From positions 1 to 57,500 of the forward strand of contig JACZRV010000008.1 of the NCBI GenBank assembly GCA_022574555.1: a stretch of 57,500 nucleotides of DNA, read 5' to 3'. Of this stretch, positions 42,468-51,938 are shown piece by piece. Made by a program: the position numbers and the translations under genes. Source of the stretch: SAR324 cluster bacterium. GTDB taxonomy: Bacteria; SAR324; JACQKK01. Under the pieces are notes generated by a model, which worked only from the letters and a program-made list of their open reading frames with translations, made no database searches and had not been told where the DNA came from. Numbering within the stretch: position 1 is the stretch's first letter; each line of letters starts with the position of its first letter.

Positions 42468-43445
42468 ATGCCCAAGTTGTCGTTTCAGTATGTTACCGGG
42501 AAAGCTGGTGCGGAAACACTGTTGCGTTTTCTTGAGAGAAGGTTCCGCTATCATAATGCCGATATGTGGGCACGGCTAATCCGCGGGGGGCATGTCACCG
42601 TAAATGGAATAGCGGTGGCACCGGATTTCCAACTGCGTACCCGGCACAAGATCGTGTACGAACGGCCCCCGTTTCGTGAGCCGGCTGTTGACCGGCGCTA
42701 CACGATATTATTTGAGGACGAGCACCTTCTAGCGGTCAACAAATCGGGAAACATGCCCACCAGCCCTTCGGGCAAGTATTGGGACAACTGCCTGGTGCAC
42801 ATCGTGCAAAAAGATCGGGCGTTGCAAAGGTTGCACGCGGTACACCGGCTCGATCGCGAAACGAGCGGGGTCAATTTGTTGGCCAAGACTCGCAAGGCAG
42901 CCCGAATCCTGGGCCAGGATTTCCAGACAGGCAAAGTCGAAAAAACCTACCTGGCGATACTGCGCGGTGCGTTGCCATCAGCCGAGGTCTATGTATCGGC
43001 GCCCCTATTGGAAGACCGGCAAGGGTCGGTCCGAATCCGGCAAACGATTTCTCCCAGGGGACGAGACGCGCGAACGCGATTCGAGCTCCTGGCACGCCTC
43101 CCAGGGGCGAGTCTCGCTCGCGCGGTGCCATTGACAGGGAGAACCCACCAGATCAGAGCCCACGCCCATTTCCTGGGGTATCCTGTCTGGGGAGACAAAT
43201 TGTATGGGTGTACCGATGCCGAATTTCTCGACTGGGTGCAACGGGAACGCTCGGAGGTTCATCCCAGGCACCTTCTGCACGCCTCGGCCCTGGCACTTTG
43301 GCATCCACTCACCGGCCATCGGCTCACCATCCATGCACCGGCGAAAGGATTGATGGACGAGTTTCTGGCAGATGCCGAACCATTTGCGGGTAACGATAAG
43401 GCGACTGTGTATACCCGCCGGCGCGAATCACTGGATGAGGCGTAG
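42468..43445 (+). CDS. RluA-family 23S rRNA/tRNA pseudouridine synthase
   Basis: The 325-residue enzyme converts uridine to pseudouridine in structured RNA. An N-terminal S4-like domain (MWARLIRGGHVTVNGIAV) precedes the catalytic domain with the aspartate motif HRLDRETSG, then KTYLAIL and the RTHQIRAHAHFLGYPVWGDKLYG block typical of the RluA/C/D group. The specific RNA target cannot be told. The ATG at 42468 follows an AT-rich stretch. Its 3' end overlaps the convergent kinase-like gene by 18 bases. Confidence 0.92.
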   Translation: MPKLSFQYVTGKAGAETLLRFLERRFRYHNADMWARLIRGGHVTVNGIAVAPDFQLRTRHKIVYERPPFREPAVDRRYTILFEDEHLLAVNKSGNMPTSPSGKYWDNCLVHIVQKDRALQRLHAVHRLDRETSGVNLLAKTRKAARILGQDFQTGKVEKTYLAILRGALPSAEVYVSAPLLEDRQGSVRIRQTISPRGRDARTRFELLARLPGASLARAVPLTGRTHQIRAHAHFLGYPVWGDKLYGCTDAEFLDWVQRERSEVHPRHLLHASALALWHPLTGHRLTIHAPAKGLMDEFLADAEPFAGNDKATVYTRRRESLDEA

Positions 43446-44489
43446 CGCTCCGGGTTTGTTCGCGTCGATTCGCAACCGAGCGTTTTCGCGAACGCCTTGC
43501 GTTTCCAGGTACTCGCTGTACAACCTTCCCTCATGTTCAAGGTATTGACGCGTAAATTGCTCGTCAAACTTTTCATCGTCCATTTCGTAGATCCTGCGTG
43601 TGGTCTCCCAGGAACTCACCTCCAGCAGAATCCGTGGATTGAACAACTCGGCCAGAGGCGATACGAACGGCATTTCGGAAAACGCGAGCACCACCGACTC
43701 TTTGTCCAGGAACAGGGGGAAATGCGGCTCGAATTCCAACGGAAGAAAATCCGGCGCGGTCTCGAAGTAAACCCGCCGCCCCGCTTTCGCCGGCAGCAAA
43801 ACCCGATCCATGAGCCAGTGGCCGGAGGCCGCATCTTTCCAAATCGGCCCGGCATCCGGCTCAATACCTTGAGGGGACGTTTCACTGCCCAGCACAAAGG
43901 ACGACAAATCGAGAAGCTCCACCAGGGGCAGCCCGGCCGATTGCAGCTGCCGCTTGAGTTCCACGGCAAATTCCGGGTACCCGCTCAGTGGCGGCCCGCC
44001 GATCCCAACCAGGAGCGCACCGCCAGCTTTTTCCTTGGCGGAATCCAGGATGGCCGTTTCCACGGCACGATACACAATCAAGTTGGGGTCGAGAACCTCC
44101 AACAGTTCGCGGAGGGACCCAATCCGCAAGCCCCTTTTCCCTTCCCATGGCTCGTTCCAACGCGTCGCGTAGGGAAGGTCACGGTCTCTCAACCAACGCA
44201 ATCCATCGGGATCATCGATGACCCATAAATTTTGCGCAGCGAATACGTCCCGGTGGCGCTTGATCGTGATGTCTGTCGGCGGGAACGAAATCCGCAGGAA
44301 TTCCACATCGGGATGCTGGAAATTTTCTTGCTCCAGATCGTGATTTTGATTGGATGTAAACAGATAGATTTGGTAGTTTCGCTCCAGCAACTGCCAGATC
44401 AACTCCGCTGTTTGATCCTGCGCGTCGTGGCTGCCATGAGTTTCTGCAATATCGATAGTGACGCTACGGATTGATTGTGAATCGAACAT
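43428..44489 (-). CDS. Kinase-like fusion protein with degenerate P-loop
   Basis: The 353-residue protein appears to have two parts. Residues 1-130 (VTIDIAETHG, YQIYLFTSN, FAAQNLWVIDDPDG, LPYATRW) recall a HAD-like fold without the DxD nucleophile. From about 150 the sequence resembles uridine-kinase-like enzymes: LLVGIGGPPLSGYPEFAVEL, then FETAPDFLP, ILLEVSSWETTRRIYEMDDEKFDEQFTRQYLEH. The P-loop should end GK[ST], but here reads SGYPE, so ATP binding in the usual way is lost. An ATG at 44489 is used. I infer a pseudo-enzyme with a sensing or scaffolding role, and the match is loose. Confidence 0.5.
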   Translation of the reverse strand: MFDSQSIRSVTIDIAETHGSHDAQDQTAELIWQLLERNYQIYLFTSNQNHDLEQENFQHPDVEFLRISFPPTDITIKRHRDVFAAQNLWVIDDPDGLRWLRDRDLPYATRWNEPWEGKRGLRIGSLRELLEVLDPNLIVYRAVETAILDSAKEKAGGALLVGIGGPPLSGYPEFAVELKRQLQSAGLPLVELLDLSSFVLGSETSPQGIEPDAGPIWKDAASGHWLMDRVLLPAKAGRRVYFETAPDFLPLEFEPHFPLFLDKESVVLAFSEMPFVSPLAELFNPRILLEVSSWETTRRIYEMDDEKFDEQFTRQYLEHEGRLYSEYLETQGVRENARLRIDANKPGALRLIQ

Positions 44490-44541
44490 GGGATACACGC
44501 TATAATTCTGTACGAATCGAAAACTGATAAGGAGTTTGGGA

Positions 44542-45159
44542 ATGCGCTATCGGATGAGGTTACTGACTTTACCACTGTTGCTCTTGGTCTGCGCCGCGCT
44601 GCCGCTGAAAGCACAGGTCGAAGGTGTTTTCGAAGCCATCGGGACCGTGCCTGCCAAGCACTCGGTCGACGTAGTGGTGTTCGAAGAATACCTAAATTTT
44701 ACCTGTCCTCATTGCAATAATTTTCGTTTGGCGTCCATACCCCTGAGGGCGCGTTTCGGGGATAGGGTGCAGTTTCAAAACATTCCGATACTCTTCCGAG
44801 GTCAGTCGGATGCTATTGTGCGGCTCTTCTACATCGCTCAAAGGGCGGGCAATGGCGAGCAGATGAAGGACACGATTTTTGAGGCCGCATTCAAATACGG
44901 CGTGAACATCAACGATCCAGCCATCGTCAGTTACCTGGCGCGCAGCTCAGGCCTGGGCGCCGCCTACGAGAAGGACTCCCACTCCGAATGGGTCAACCAA
45001 AAGGTGCTGGAATCCAGCCGCCGGGCCAATGAGGCCGGGATCACGGCGACGCCAACGGTGATTCTTCAAGGAGCCATCCGGGTCACCCCGAAAGGCGGCA
45101 TGGATGTATTTATAGCCAATTTGGACCGAATAATAGGCCAGCTTTTGAAGGAGGAGTAG
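44542..45159 (+). CDS. Exported DsbA-like thiol oxidoreductase
   Basis: The 205-residue protein has a signal peptide (MRYRMRLLTLPLLLLVCAALPLKAQ) and a thioredoxin fold of the DsbA type. The active site CPHC lies in EYLNFTCPHCNNF, the helical insertion follows, and the cis-proline is in ITATPTVI. It would form or isomerise disulfides in the periplasm. The ATG at 44542 has AAGGAG seven bases upstream; a TTG at 44536 overlaps that site. A terminator-like hairpin follows the stop. A DsbB partner is not present in the window. Confidence 0.9.
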   Translation: MRYRMRLLTLPLLLLVCAALPLKAQVEGVFEAIGTVPAKHSVDVVVFEEYLNFTCPHCNNFRLASIPLRARFGDRVQFQNIPILFRGQSDAIVRLFYIAQRAGNGEQMKDTIFEAAFKYGVNINDPAIVSYLARSSGLGAAYEKDSHSEWVNQKVLESSRRANEAGITATPTVILQGAIRVTPKGGMDVFIANLDRIIGQLLKEE

Positions 45160-45172
45160 AGCCTAATTTCCC

Positions 45173-45205
45173 GCCCTGGGACTGCATCCGGGCCCGTTTT
45201 CGTTT
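45173..45205 (+). terminator. Probable intrinsic terminator after dsbA-like gene
   Basis: GCCCTGG pairs with CCGGGC (one bulged base) around an 8-base loop and is followed by a T-rich stretch, CCGTTTTCGTTTC. It lies 14 bases after the dsbA-like stop codon. The T-run is interrupted, so efficiency is uncertain. Confidence 0.5.
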
Positions 45206-45405
45206 CGGAAAATGCGGCTCGTGGTCCTGGAAGGTTGCATATGCCGATACCACTACCCATCGGCGACCGGATACGATTCGATCAATTGTTTACGTGGATT
45301 ATTCCAAAGGCGGGCAGATCACCGCATCGCTGAGAAAGGATCGCCACAAGATGCGGTCTCAATATCTTGTGTGGCCGATTCCTGTGATCCGCAGTCGGCA
45401 GGGCG

Positions 45406-47568
45406 CTATCCCGACGTTTCCACGATTTTGTATAGTTCCGCGGAGATAAAGATTTCGAGTATATCTTTGTCGACGTGGGCTGCTTTGGCTTCTTCAACGA
45501 GAATATTGAGGGCCCGTTCAAGAGGGACAGCCTTCTTATAGGGCCGATCCCAGGCCGTCAGCGCGTCGAAGATGTCGGCAACGGTCATTATCTTCGCTCC
45601 GATCGGGATCGTATCGGCGGTGAGCTTGTTGGGATAGCCTGTGCCGTCCAGCTTCTCGTGGTGGGCGTAGGCTATTTCAGGAACTTTGCGCAGATCGGCG
45701 GTCCACGGGATTTCACTCAGAAACTTGTAAGTGTGAGTGACGTGAGACTCGATTTCTTTACGGTCGTTCTCGTTAAGAGAACCCCTGGGAACCGAAAGGG
45801 ATATCATTTCCTTTTCTGTAAGGTAAGGCGTTTCGGTGCCTTCCCAGTCCTTAAAATTTAGCGCGGCGATTTCCTGCAACTGCTCGAACCCGCCTTGGGC
45901 CATCACCGTAGGCTCATTGCATTTGAATATGAACGCCAGATACTCGTCCAGTTCAGAAAGATCGCCGGCCAGTTCTTTCTGGGATTTCCCCACCAACGCC
46001 AGAGCTTGCTCCGTGTTGCCACTCATCAAGTGCTCAAGTTGTCTCGACAGGTGATTCACTTCGGCCGTGCGGCGGATCATATTAAAACGGTCCAACACCG
46101 ACTGCTTTTCCGCAGGGTATAATTTTTTCGCCTTGATCAAGACATCTTCCCGCACTCCAATCTTGCCGAAGTCATGGAGCAGCGATGCATAACGCAATTC
46201 TTGGATGGCATCGTAATTGAACTTTAAATCGCGGAATTTTGGATCGTCGGACTTGTCCACCGCTTCAGCGATCGCGACAGTGAGCTCGGCAACCCGCTGC
46301 GAATGACCGGAGGTCGTGGGATCGCGCGATTCGATGGCCTTCACGCTGGCATTGATGAATCCGTTGAAGAGGTTCTTGATGTCGTCTACCAATTGGGCGT
46401 TTTGAATGGCGATGGACGCCTGGGAGGCGATCGACAGGGCCATTCGCTCATCGTCCTCGGTAAACGACAAGATGTCGTCCACACAGGTTTCCGGTTCACC
46501 CAGCACGAGGTCGCTTTTCACTTTTCGATTGATGAGTTGGATGACTCCGATCGTTTCTCCCCGGTAATTCACCATCGGCACGGTCAACATCGATTTGGTG
46601 CGATAGCCGATAGCGGCGTCGAATTCGCGTCCTCCCCAGTTGTATTCTTCGTCAGGGCCAATGAAATAGGCATCCTCGATGTTCAGCAATCGCTGAGTGA
46701 TCGCGACATACCCAAAAATGGCGGTCTTTTTGATATCGACGAGAAAGGAACGGAAAGGAACATCCCGTGAAAACGTTTGTGCGACCCGAAATCGCATCTT
46801 TTTGTTGGCGAAATAATCCTCAAGGTCTTCGTTAATATCTGGGTCAGCCTCGATGAAATACAAGGACCCACCGTCCGCGTCGGTCATTTCGCGGCAATTG
46901 GAAATGATCAGGTCCAGCAGCTGGTCCAGATCCTTTTCCGTGGACAGGGCCAATCCGATTTCGTTCATGGTATCTAAATCGCGCCGCTTCCTGATTTCCC
47001 CCGCGCGAATCGTTTGCATTTCCCGATCATTTTCGATCTCGGCCAGCGCCTTATTGATCTTGAACGTCCACGAATTCGGTGCTGTGTCTTCGGCCAGTAA
47101 GTCCACCCCGTTTAGGTTCAGGGTGGAAATGCTCTCCTCGCTGTCGCGATTAGTCACCAGCAGCATCTTACCCGTCAATTTATCCGGCAACTGGGCGCGG
47201 CCGTCACCATTGACGTAATTGATGAAGTTTTGGATAGAGACCACGCAGATTATTCGGCGGTCGCGAATTCTGGCGAACATCGTCTTGCCGAACCGATTGT
47301 ACGATTCGATTTCCACCGGAGCGCTATAGCGGTGCAAACACTTCAGCGCCATTTGCATTAATGGTTTGGGAACATACAGTTTGATCGCTTCACTATCCAC
47401 CGCCAAACCGCTGCGAGCCGGTACGACCTCGGCGGTTTTTACTTTTGTGGAGCGACGTCCCATCACCATACCATCAAGTTGGGAAGCATTGCCGATATCC
47501 CCCTGATAAGCGGGCGTTGACTTTCTTACCTGCCCAATTACGACAAGCAAGAAATCGCCCACCGCCAT
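45406..47568 (-). CDS. GAF and HD-GYP protein, probable c-di-GMP phosphodiesterase
   Basis: The 720-residue protein starts with an unfamiliar 180-residue region, then a GAF-type sensor domain (about 205-420, ending in MALSIASQASIAIQNAQLV), then the HD-GYP hydrolase. The metal motif HDFGKIG is at about 465 and HHEKLDGTGYP at about 637-646. HD-GYP domains cleave cyclic di-GMP. Between these motifs there are about 180 residues, roughly 110 more than usual, forming a helical insertion. The longest ATG start at 47568 is used; ATG at 47463 is an alternative. It is divergent from a histidine kinase, which may belong to the same pathway. Confidence 0.88.
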   Translation of the reverse strand: MAVGDFLLVVIGQVRKSTPAYQGDIGNASQLDGMVMGRRSTKVKTAEVVPARSGLAVDSEAIKLYVPKPLMQMALKCLHRYSAPVEIESYNRFGKTMFARIRDRRIICVVSIQNFINYVNGDGRAQLPDKLTGKMLLVTNRDSEESISTLNLNGVDLLAEDTAPNSWTFKINKALAEIENDREMQTIRAGEIRKRRDLDTMNEIGLALSTEKDLDQLLDLIISNCREMTDADGGSLYFIEADPDINEDLEDYFANKKMRFRVAQTFSRDVPFRSFLVDIKKTAIFGYVAITQRLLNIEDAYFIGPDEEYNWGGREFDAAIGYRTKSMLTVPMVNYRGETIGVIQLINRKVKSDLVLGEPETCVDDILSFTEDDERMALSIASQASIAIQNAQLVDDIKNLFNGFINASVKAIESRDPTTSGHSQRVAELTVAIAEAVDKSDDPKFRDLKFNYDAIQELRYASLLHDFGKIGVREDVLIKAKKLYPAEKQSVLDRFNMIRRTAEVNHLSRQLEHLMSGNTEQALALVGKSQKELAGDLSELDEYLAFIFKCNEPTVMAQGGFEQLQEIAALNFKDWEGTETPYLTEKEMISLSVPRGSLNENDRKEIESHVTHTYKFLSEIPWTADLRKVPEIAYAHHEKLDGTGYPNKLTADTIPIGAKIMTVADIFDALTAWDRPYKKAVPLERALNILVEEAKAAHVDKDILEIFISAELYKIVETSG

Positions 47569-47883
47569 TGCGGGAAGGTTTGATTCGGGCTAGTCTTGCC
47601 AACGTCGAAAACGGGCCGGCCGATATGCAATGGAATCCGAGCCCCGCTGAGGCAAACTTCCCGCCCATGGCACTGATCAATAGGGAGTATAGCAAGATTG
47701 CGGACCAATGGGAAATATTTCCTGCGAGAACACAATTGCAAAACCATTCGTCATTTCAAACCCGTCGGTGGTTTCAACGCGTTCGATTCTGAAGCATTCG
47801 ATGTGCAGACCATCGAAGTCGATGTTACCCGTTTCGGTATTAAAATTTGACTATGCAACGCCCCGACTCTGCGATTTGACGTG
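47569..47883. promoter_or_regulatory. Divergent spacer between HD-GYP and kinase genes
   Basis: About 315 bases contain the divergent promoters of these two signalling genes. No strong promoter pair, operator-like palindrome or small gene stood out. Confidence 0.35.
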
Positions 47884-48765
47884 ATGGATACTGATTTGCG
47901 GTTGAAAAAAATCCGCTCACTGGAGAATCAGATCCAGGAAATAGGACGGGGCGGTCAAGTAGCGGCAGCCGATCCGGTCCTCCAGCGTGCCCTCAACGAA
48001 GCGCTTATCGTTCTTGCCCAGGAACGGGCGATGGAACTGGAACGAGTCAATCGTCTGAACGAAGCGAACGTTCGCGCATTGGAGTTTCACCGGAAACGGA
48101 TGGCCGTCACGGTACATGATCTGAAAGCACCGATTACGATCTCTCTCCTTAACCTGGAATTGATGGCGATGGAGGATAATCCCGATCAAATATCATTTTA
48201 CGTCTGCGGCATGCGCCGCGAATTGGAATTCATGCTGGAGACAATCGGCAGTTTGCTCGAACTGGAGCGATCCGATGTCGAGAGAGCACCGCTCCGCTTG
48301 GAACCGCTCTCCATGCACAGCCTGATTGGCTCGGTAATCGAGCGCATGTCCGTACTGATACTCGATAAGCCCGGCCTTCAGTTGATCAATAATGTTCCGG
48401 AAAAATTACCTCCTGTATTGGGCGATCATCACAAATTGATTCGAGTTTTCAATAACCTCTTCGCAAATGCCATCAAGTATACAGAAAAGGGTCAGATCAA
48501 AGCTTCAGCGACGGCAAACTCCAAGAATAAAAAGCATGCTCGAATTACATTATCCGATACGGGATCGGGTATTGATAAGGAGCACCTTGCTTCCATGTTC
48601 ACCTACTACCAAGCAGATTCGACCCAGCCCGATTCCACCGGAATTGGATTGGCCTATGTTAAACAGGTGGTCGATGCGCACGAAGGAGATATTTGGATCG
48701 AAAGTACGCGCGGCAAGGGCACCAAGGTATTTATTGAATTGCCGCTAAATTCCGCCGTCTCATGA
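47884..48765 (+). CDS. Cytosolic sensor histidine kinase
   Basis: The 293-residue kinase has no membrane span or separate sensor domain. A coiled-coil (about 5-75) leads to the dimerisation helix with the phosphorylated histidine in TVHDLKAPI. The ATP-binding domain follows with the N box in VFNNLFANAIKYT, DTGSGI and the G2 motif STGIGLAYVKQVV. It must receive its signal through a partner, possibly the divergent GAF/HD-GYP protein. No response regulator lies next to it; the pseudo-receiver gene is 5.5 kb away. An ATG at 47884 directly follows a GTG; either could be used. Confidence 0.9.
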   Translation: MDTDLRLKKIRSLENQIQEIGRGGQVAAADPVLQRALNEALIVLAQERAMELERVNRLNEANVRALEFHRKRMAVTVHDLKAPITISLLNLELMAMEDNPDQISFYVCGMRRELEFMLETIGSLLELERSDVERAPLRLEPLSMHSLIGSVIERMSVLILDKPGLQLINNVPEKLPPVLGDHHKLIRVFNNLFANAIKYTEKGQIKASATANSKNKKHARITLSDTGSGIDKEHLASMFTYYQADSTQPDSTGIGLAYVKQVVDAHEGDIWIESTRGKGTKVFIELPLNSAVS

Positions 48766-49103
48766 TCCATCCGCACTGATAATCGCGATTATTGGGCCTT
48801 GGTTGCCGAATCACTTCCTACTCAGCTTGCCCGAAATTATTCTGGCAATTTTCTCTACACGTGGACTTAAGCTGCGGTTGCAAGCCAGCCTGCTGTGCAC
48901 GCGCACAGGCCGGTCAAATCCACGAGCCTCCCCTCATGTGTGCCGTGGGTTCCGCGACTCTTCCGCAAAGGACATTGCCCACGCCGTATGCAGAGGCGAA
49001 CTGTTGAGACCGCACACGGATTTCGCCGTAATCTTGGCCGGATATCTGTTTCCACTTCAAGGCGAATATCGATGCCGTTATCTACGGTGCTACCGCTTCC
49101 CAT

Positions 49104-49122
49104 TGGTTGTAATTTACAACCA
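49104..49122. promoter_or_regulatory. Perfect 19-bp palindrome, candidate operator
   Basis: TGGTTGTAATTTACAACCA is a perfect inverted repeat with 9-base arms around one central base. It lies about 300 bases before the lon2 promoter and 340 bases after the kinase gene. The size and symmetry suit a dimeric regulator. It matches no operator I know. Confidence 0.45.
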
Positions 49123-49410
49123 CCCTTGGCGCTCCTGGATCAGGCCGGTCGCGGGTCGTATGTCTAAGTTCGTCGGCCTTTGGCCGCCTATTCGAAAGGG
49201 AAGATTGTAAATAGGAGGATTTTTGGTTGTTGGAAAGAAGACAATAGTAAGTTAACATAATAATAAATTACAATAAAAAAGAAAGTGGTCACATCCGGTC
49301 CCGCAATGGCCTGTTTACTGCTAGGGTTAGATTACCATGATCTCCGCCCATCACGGACCCCGGATCAAGAAAATACGTTATTATCGCCAGGTAGTGCCAA
49401 AGGGGCTGGA

Positions 49411-49439
49411 TTGACAGTGTTGGCTGCACCACATATAAT
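49411..49439 (+). promoter_or_regulatory. Exact consensus sigma70 promoter of lon2
   Basis: TTGACA at 49411-49416 and TATAAT at 49434-49439 are both perfect hexamers with the ideal 17-base spacing. Transcription should start near 49446, giving a 40-base leader before the lon2 ATG at 49486. AAAGGGA serves as ribosome binding site. This implies strong basal expression. Confidence 0.85.
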
Positions 49440-49485
49440 TTTATCAGGCATGACGCTGAAGAACACCGATTGAAAGGGACTTCCT

Positions 49486-51918
49486 ATGGCAGAGGTAAAA
49501 ACTTTTCCGATGTTGCCGATGCGGGACATCGTAGTTTTTCCATTGATGACCACTCCATTTTTCATCGGACGCAAGCAGTCCATGGCGGCATTGGAAAATG
49601 CGCTGGCTGCTGACAGAATGGTTTTTGTCATTGCGCAAAAAGATCCGATGGTCGAGCAGCCGTCTGCGGATGATCTTTACGAGATCGGCACGGTCGGCCA
49701 CATACTCCAAATCATGCGCCTGCCGAATGGCACCATCAAAGCTCTTTTCGAGGCAAAACAACGAGCGAAGCTGATCTCGACGGATATGGAGAGTGATTCC
49801 TATACTTCGGTGGTCGAGCTGATCGAAGAGGTTCCGGATACGGATCCAGAGATGGCGGCGCTGGCCAAGACCACCAAATCCGAACTCGAAAGCTACCTCA
49901 AGGAAATCAAGAGAAACACCGAAAGCATCGACCAGTTGGCAATAGATTCTGAGTCACCACACTTGCTGGCGGATCGCATATCCCCTTTGTTGAACCTCGA
50001 CCTCCAGAAAAAACAGGAATTGCTGGAAATTCTGAGTCCTAGGAAACGTTTGGAGCGCGTTGTCGAACGGATGATCGAGGAAGCCGAGATCAAAAAGCTG
50101 GAGAAAAAACTCAAGGAACGTGTGCAGGGCCAGATTGGCCGTACCCAGAAGGAGTACTATCTCAACGAGCAGATCAAGGCGATTCAGAAAGAGTTGGGTA
50201 CCGGTGAAGATGGCAAGGCCGAAATCGACGAGTACGAAAAGCAGATCGAAGAGACCAAGATGAGTGAAGAGGCGGCGGAGGTCGCCACCAAGGAGCTGAA
50301 GAAATTGAAGCTCATGTCACCCATGTCGGCCGAGGCAAACGTGGTGCGCAATTACCTCGATACGCTCTTATCGATGCCTTGGGGAGTCAAGACGGAAGAC
50401 AACTTCGATCTGGATCGGTCCCAGAAAATACTGGACGAGGATCACTGGGGCTTGGAGAAGGTCAAGGAACGGATCATCGAGTATTTGGCGGTAGCCAAGA
50501 TGGTGGGCAAAATGAAGGGGCCGATCATCTGCCTCGTCGGCCCGCCAGGGGTCGGCAAAACTTCTCTGGCCCGCTCTGTAGCCCGCGCTCTGGGGCGCAA
50601 TTTTACGCGGATTAGTCTCGGGGGCATACGCGACGAGGCCGAAATTCGCGGTCACCGTCGAACGTATATCGGGGCTCTCCCCGGCAAGATCATTCAGGCG
50701 GTAAAGAAGGCCAAGAGCAACAATCCCCTACTCCTGCTCGACGAGGTTGACAAGATGGCGCAGGGCGTGATGGGGGATCCCGCGGCCGCGCTGCTGGAAG
50801 TTTTGGATAACGAGCAGAACTCCACGTTTATGGATCACTATCTGGAAGTGGAATACGATCTGTCCGATGTGCTCTTTTTCTGTACGGCCAACGTGCTCTC
50901 GAACGTTCCCCCGGCGTTGCTAGACCGGATGGAAATCATTTCCCTGCCTGGCTACACCGAGATCGAAAAAGAAAACATTGCCATCCGCCACCTCATCGAA
51001 AAGCAACGCGACGAAAACGGATTGGTCCAGGATCAGGTAAAGTTTCGCAAGGACGCTGTGATCAGCGTTATCCAACACTATACCCGGGAGGCCGGGGTCA
51101 GGAACCTGGAACGGGAGATCGGCAAAATCTGCCGCAAGGTGGCCACCCAGTTGGTCAGGTCTCCGAGTCAAAAAACCGTTACCATCACACCCAAACGGGT
51201 CAACCAATACCTGGGTGTGCCCAAATTCAAGCACGACCTGGTGGAAGGGGAAAACGAGGTCGGCGTCACGACCGGCTTGGCCTGGACTCAGAACGGAGGC
51301 GAATTGCTGTTCACCGAGGTATGCCTGATGAAAGGCACCGGGCGGCTGCAGATCACCGGTTTGCTGGGCGACGTGATGAAAGAATCGGCGCAAGCGGCGC
51401 TCAGCTACGTCCGCGGCAACGCCAATAAATTGGGTATCTTCTCCGATGTTTTTCGAAAAACCGATATCCACATTCACATCCCCGAAGGAGCCACCCAAAA
51501 GGATGGGCCTTCGGCGGGTGTAACCATAGCGACGGGGTTGGTGAGTGCCTTCACGGGAGTGCCCGTGAAGAAGCGGGTGGCGATGACCGGGGAAGTTACC
51601 CTACGCGGGAAGGTTTTGCCCATCGGCGGACTAAAGGAAAAACTGCTGGCCGCGAAGCGGGGCCGAGTGGAGGAAGTGCTTATTCCCCGAAATAATCTAA
51701 ATGACCTGACCGAGATATCAAACGATATCAAGAAGGGGCTCAATATTTCGGCGATAAAAACGGTTGATGAGATGTTTGCACTGGCATTGGAGCGGATGCC
51801 CGATCCAGTGATCGACCCTCCAGGGTCGAACGAAGATCCGGGACAGGTCGAACACGACGAGATCATGCGGCCCGCTGAAGAAATCAATCACGACATTGCG
51901 CCCACGATCTATACTTGA
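49486..51918 (+). CDS. lon: ATP-dependent protease Lon, second paralogue
   Basis: This 810-residue Lon has the same domain order as the copy at 36997. It starts with TFPMLPMRDIVVFPLM, has a charged coiled-coil at about 190-265, Walker A GPPGVGKTS, Walker B LLLDEVDK, and the catalytic serine in KDGPSAGVT with lysine in GGLKEKLLAAKRG. The C-terminal 40 residues are acidic and differ completely from the first copy. It is driven by a consensus housekeeping promoter, unlike the first copy, so the two are likely expressed under different conditions. A terminator follows the stop. Confidence 0.96.
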   Translation: MAEVKTFPMLPMRDIVVFPLMTTPFFIGRKQSMAALENALAADRMVFVIAQKDPMVEQPSADDLYEIGTVGHILQIMRLPNGTIKALFEAKQRAKLISTDMESDSYTSVVELIEEVPDTDPEMAALAKTTKSELESYLKEIKRNTESIDQLAIDSESPHLLADRISPLLNLDLQKKQELLEILSPRKRLERVVERMIEEAEIKKLEKKLKERVQGQIGRTQKEYYLNEQIKAIQKELGTGEDGKAEIDEYEKQIEETKMSEEAAEVATKELKKLKLMSPMSAEANVVRNYLDTLLSMPWGVKTEDNFDLDRSQKILDEDHWGLEKVKERIIEYLAVAKMVGKMKGPIICLVGPPGVGKTSLARSVARALGRNFTRISLGGIRDEAEIRGHRRTYIGALPGKIIQAVKKAKSNNPLLLLDEVDKMAQGVMGDPAAALLEVLDNEQNSTFMDHYLEVEYDLSDVLFFCTANVLSNVPPALLDRMEIISLPGYTEIEKENIAIRHLIEKQRDENGLVQDQVKFRKDAVISVIQHYTREAGVRNLEREIGKICRKVATQLVRSPSQKTVTITPKRVNQYLGVPKFKHDLVEGENEVGVTTGLAWTQNGGELLFTEVCLMKGTGRLQITGLLGDVMKESAQAALSYVRGNANKLGIFSDVFRKTDIHIHIPEGATQKDGPSAGVTIATGLVSAFTGVPVKKRVAMTGEVTLRGKVLPIGGLKEKLLAAKRGRVEEVLIPRNNLNDLTEISNDIKKGLNISAIKTVDEMFALALERMPDPVIDPPGSNEDPGQVEHDEIMRPAEEINHDIAPTIYT

Positions 51919-51938
51919 AATCGCGTCACAATCCATTG

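Larger units (their letters stand above)
48766..49485. promoter_or_regulatory. Long regulatory region upstream of lon2
   Basis: This 720-base stretch has no supported gene. Its first 450 bases have normal GC content with only chance frames; the middle (49205-49285) is strongly AT-rich. It carries a 19-bp perfect palindrome at 49104-49122 and an exact consensus promoter at 49411-49439. The length suggests lon2 is under complex control. Confidence 0.6.
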
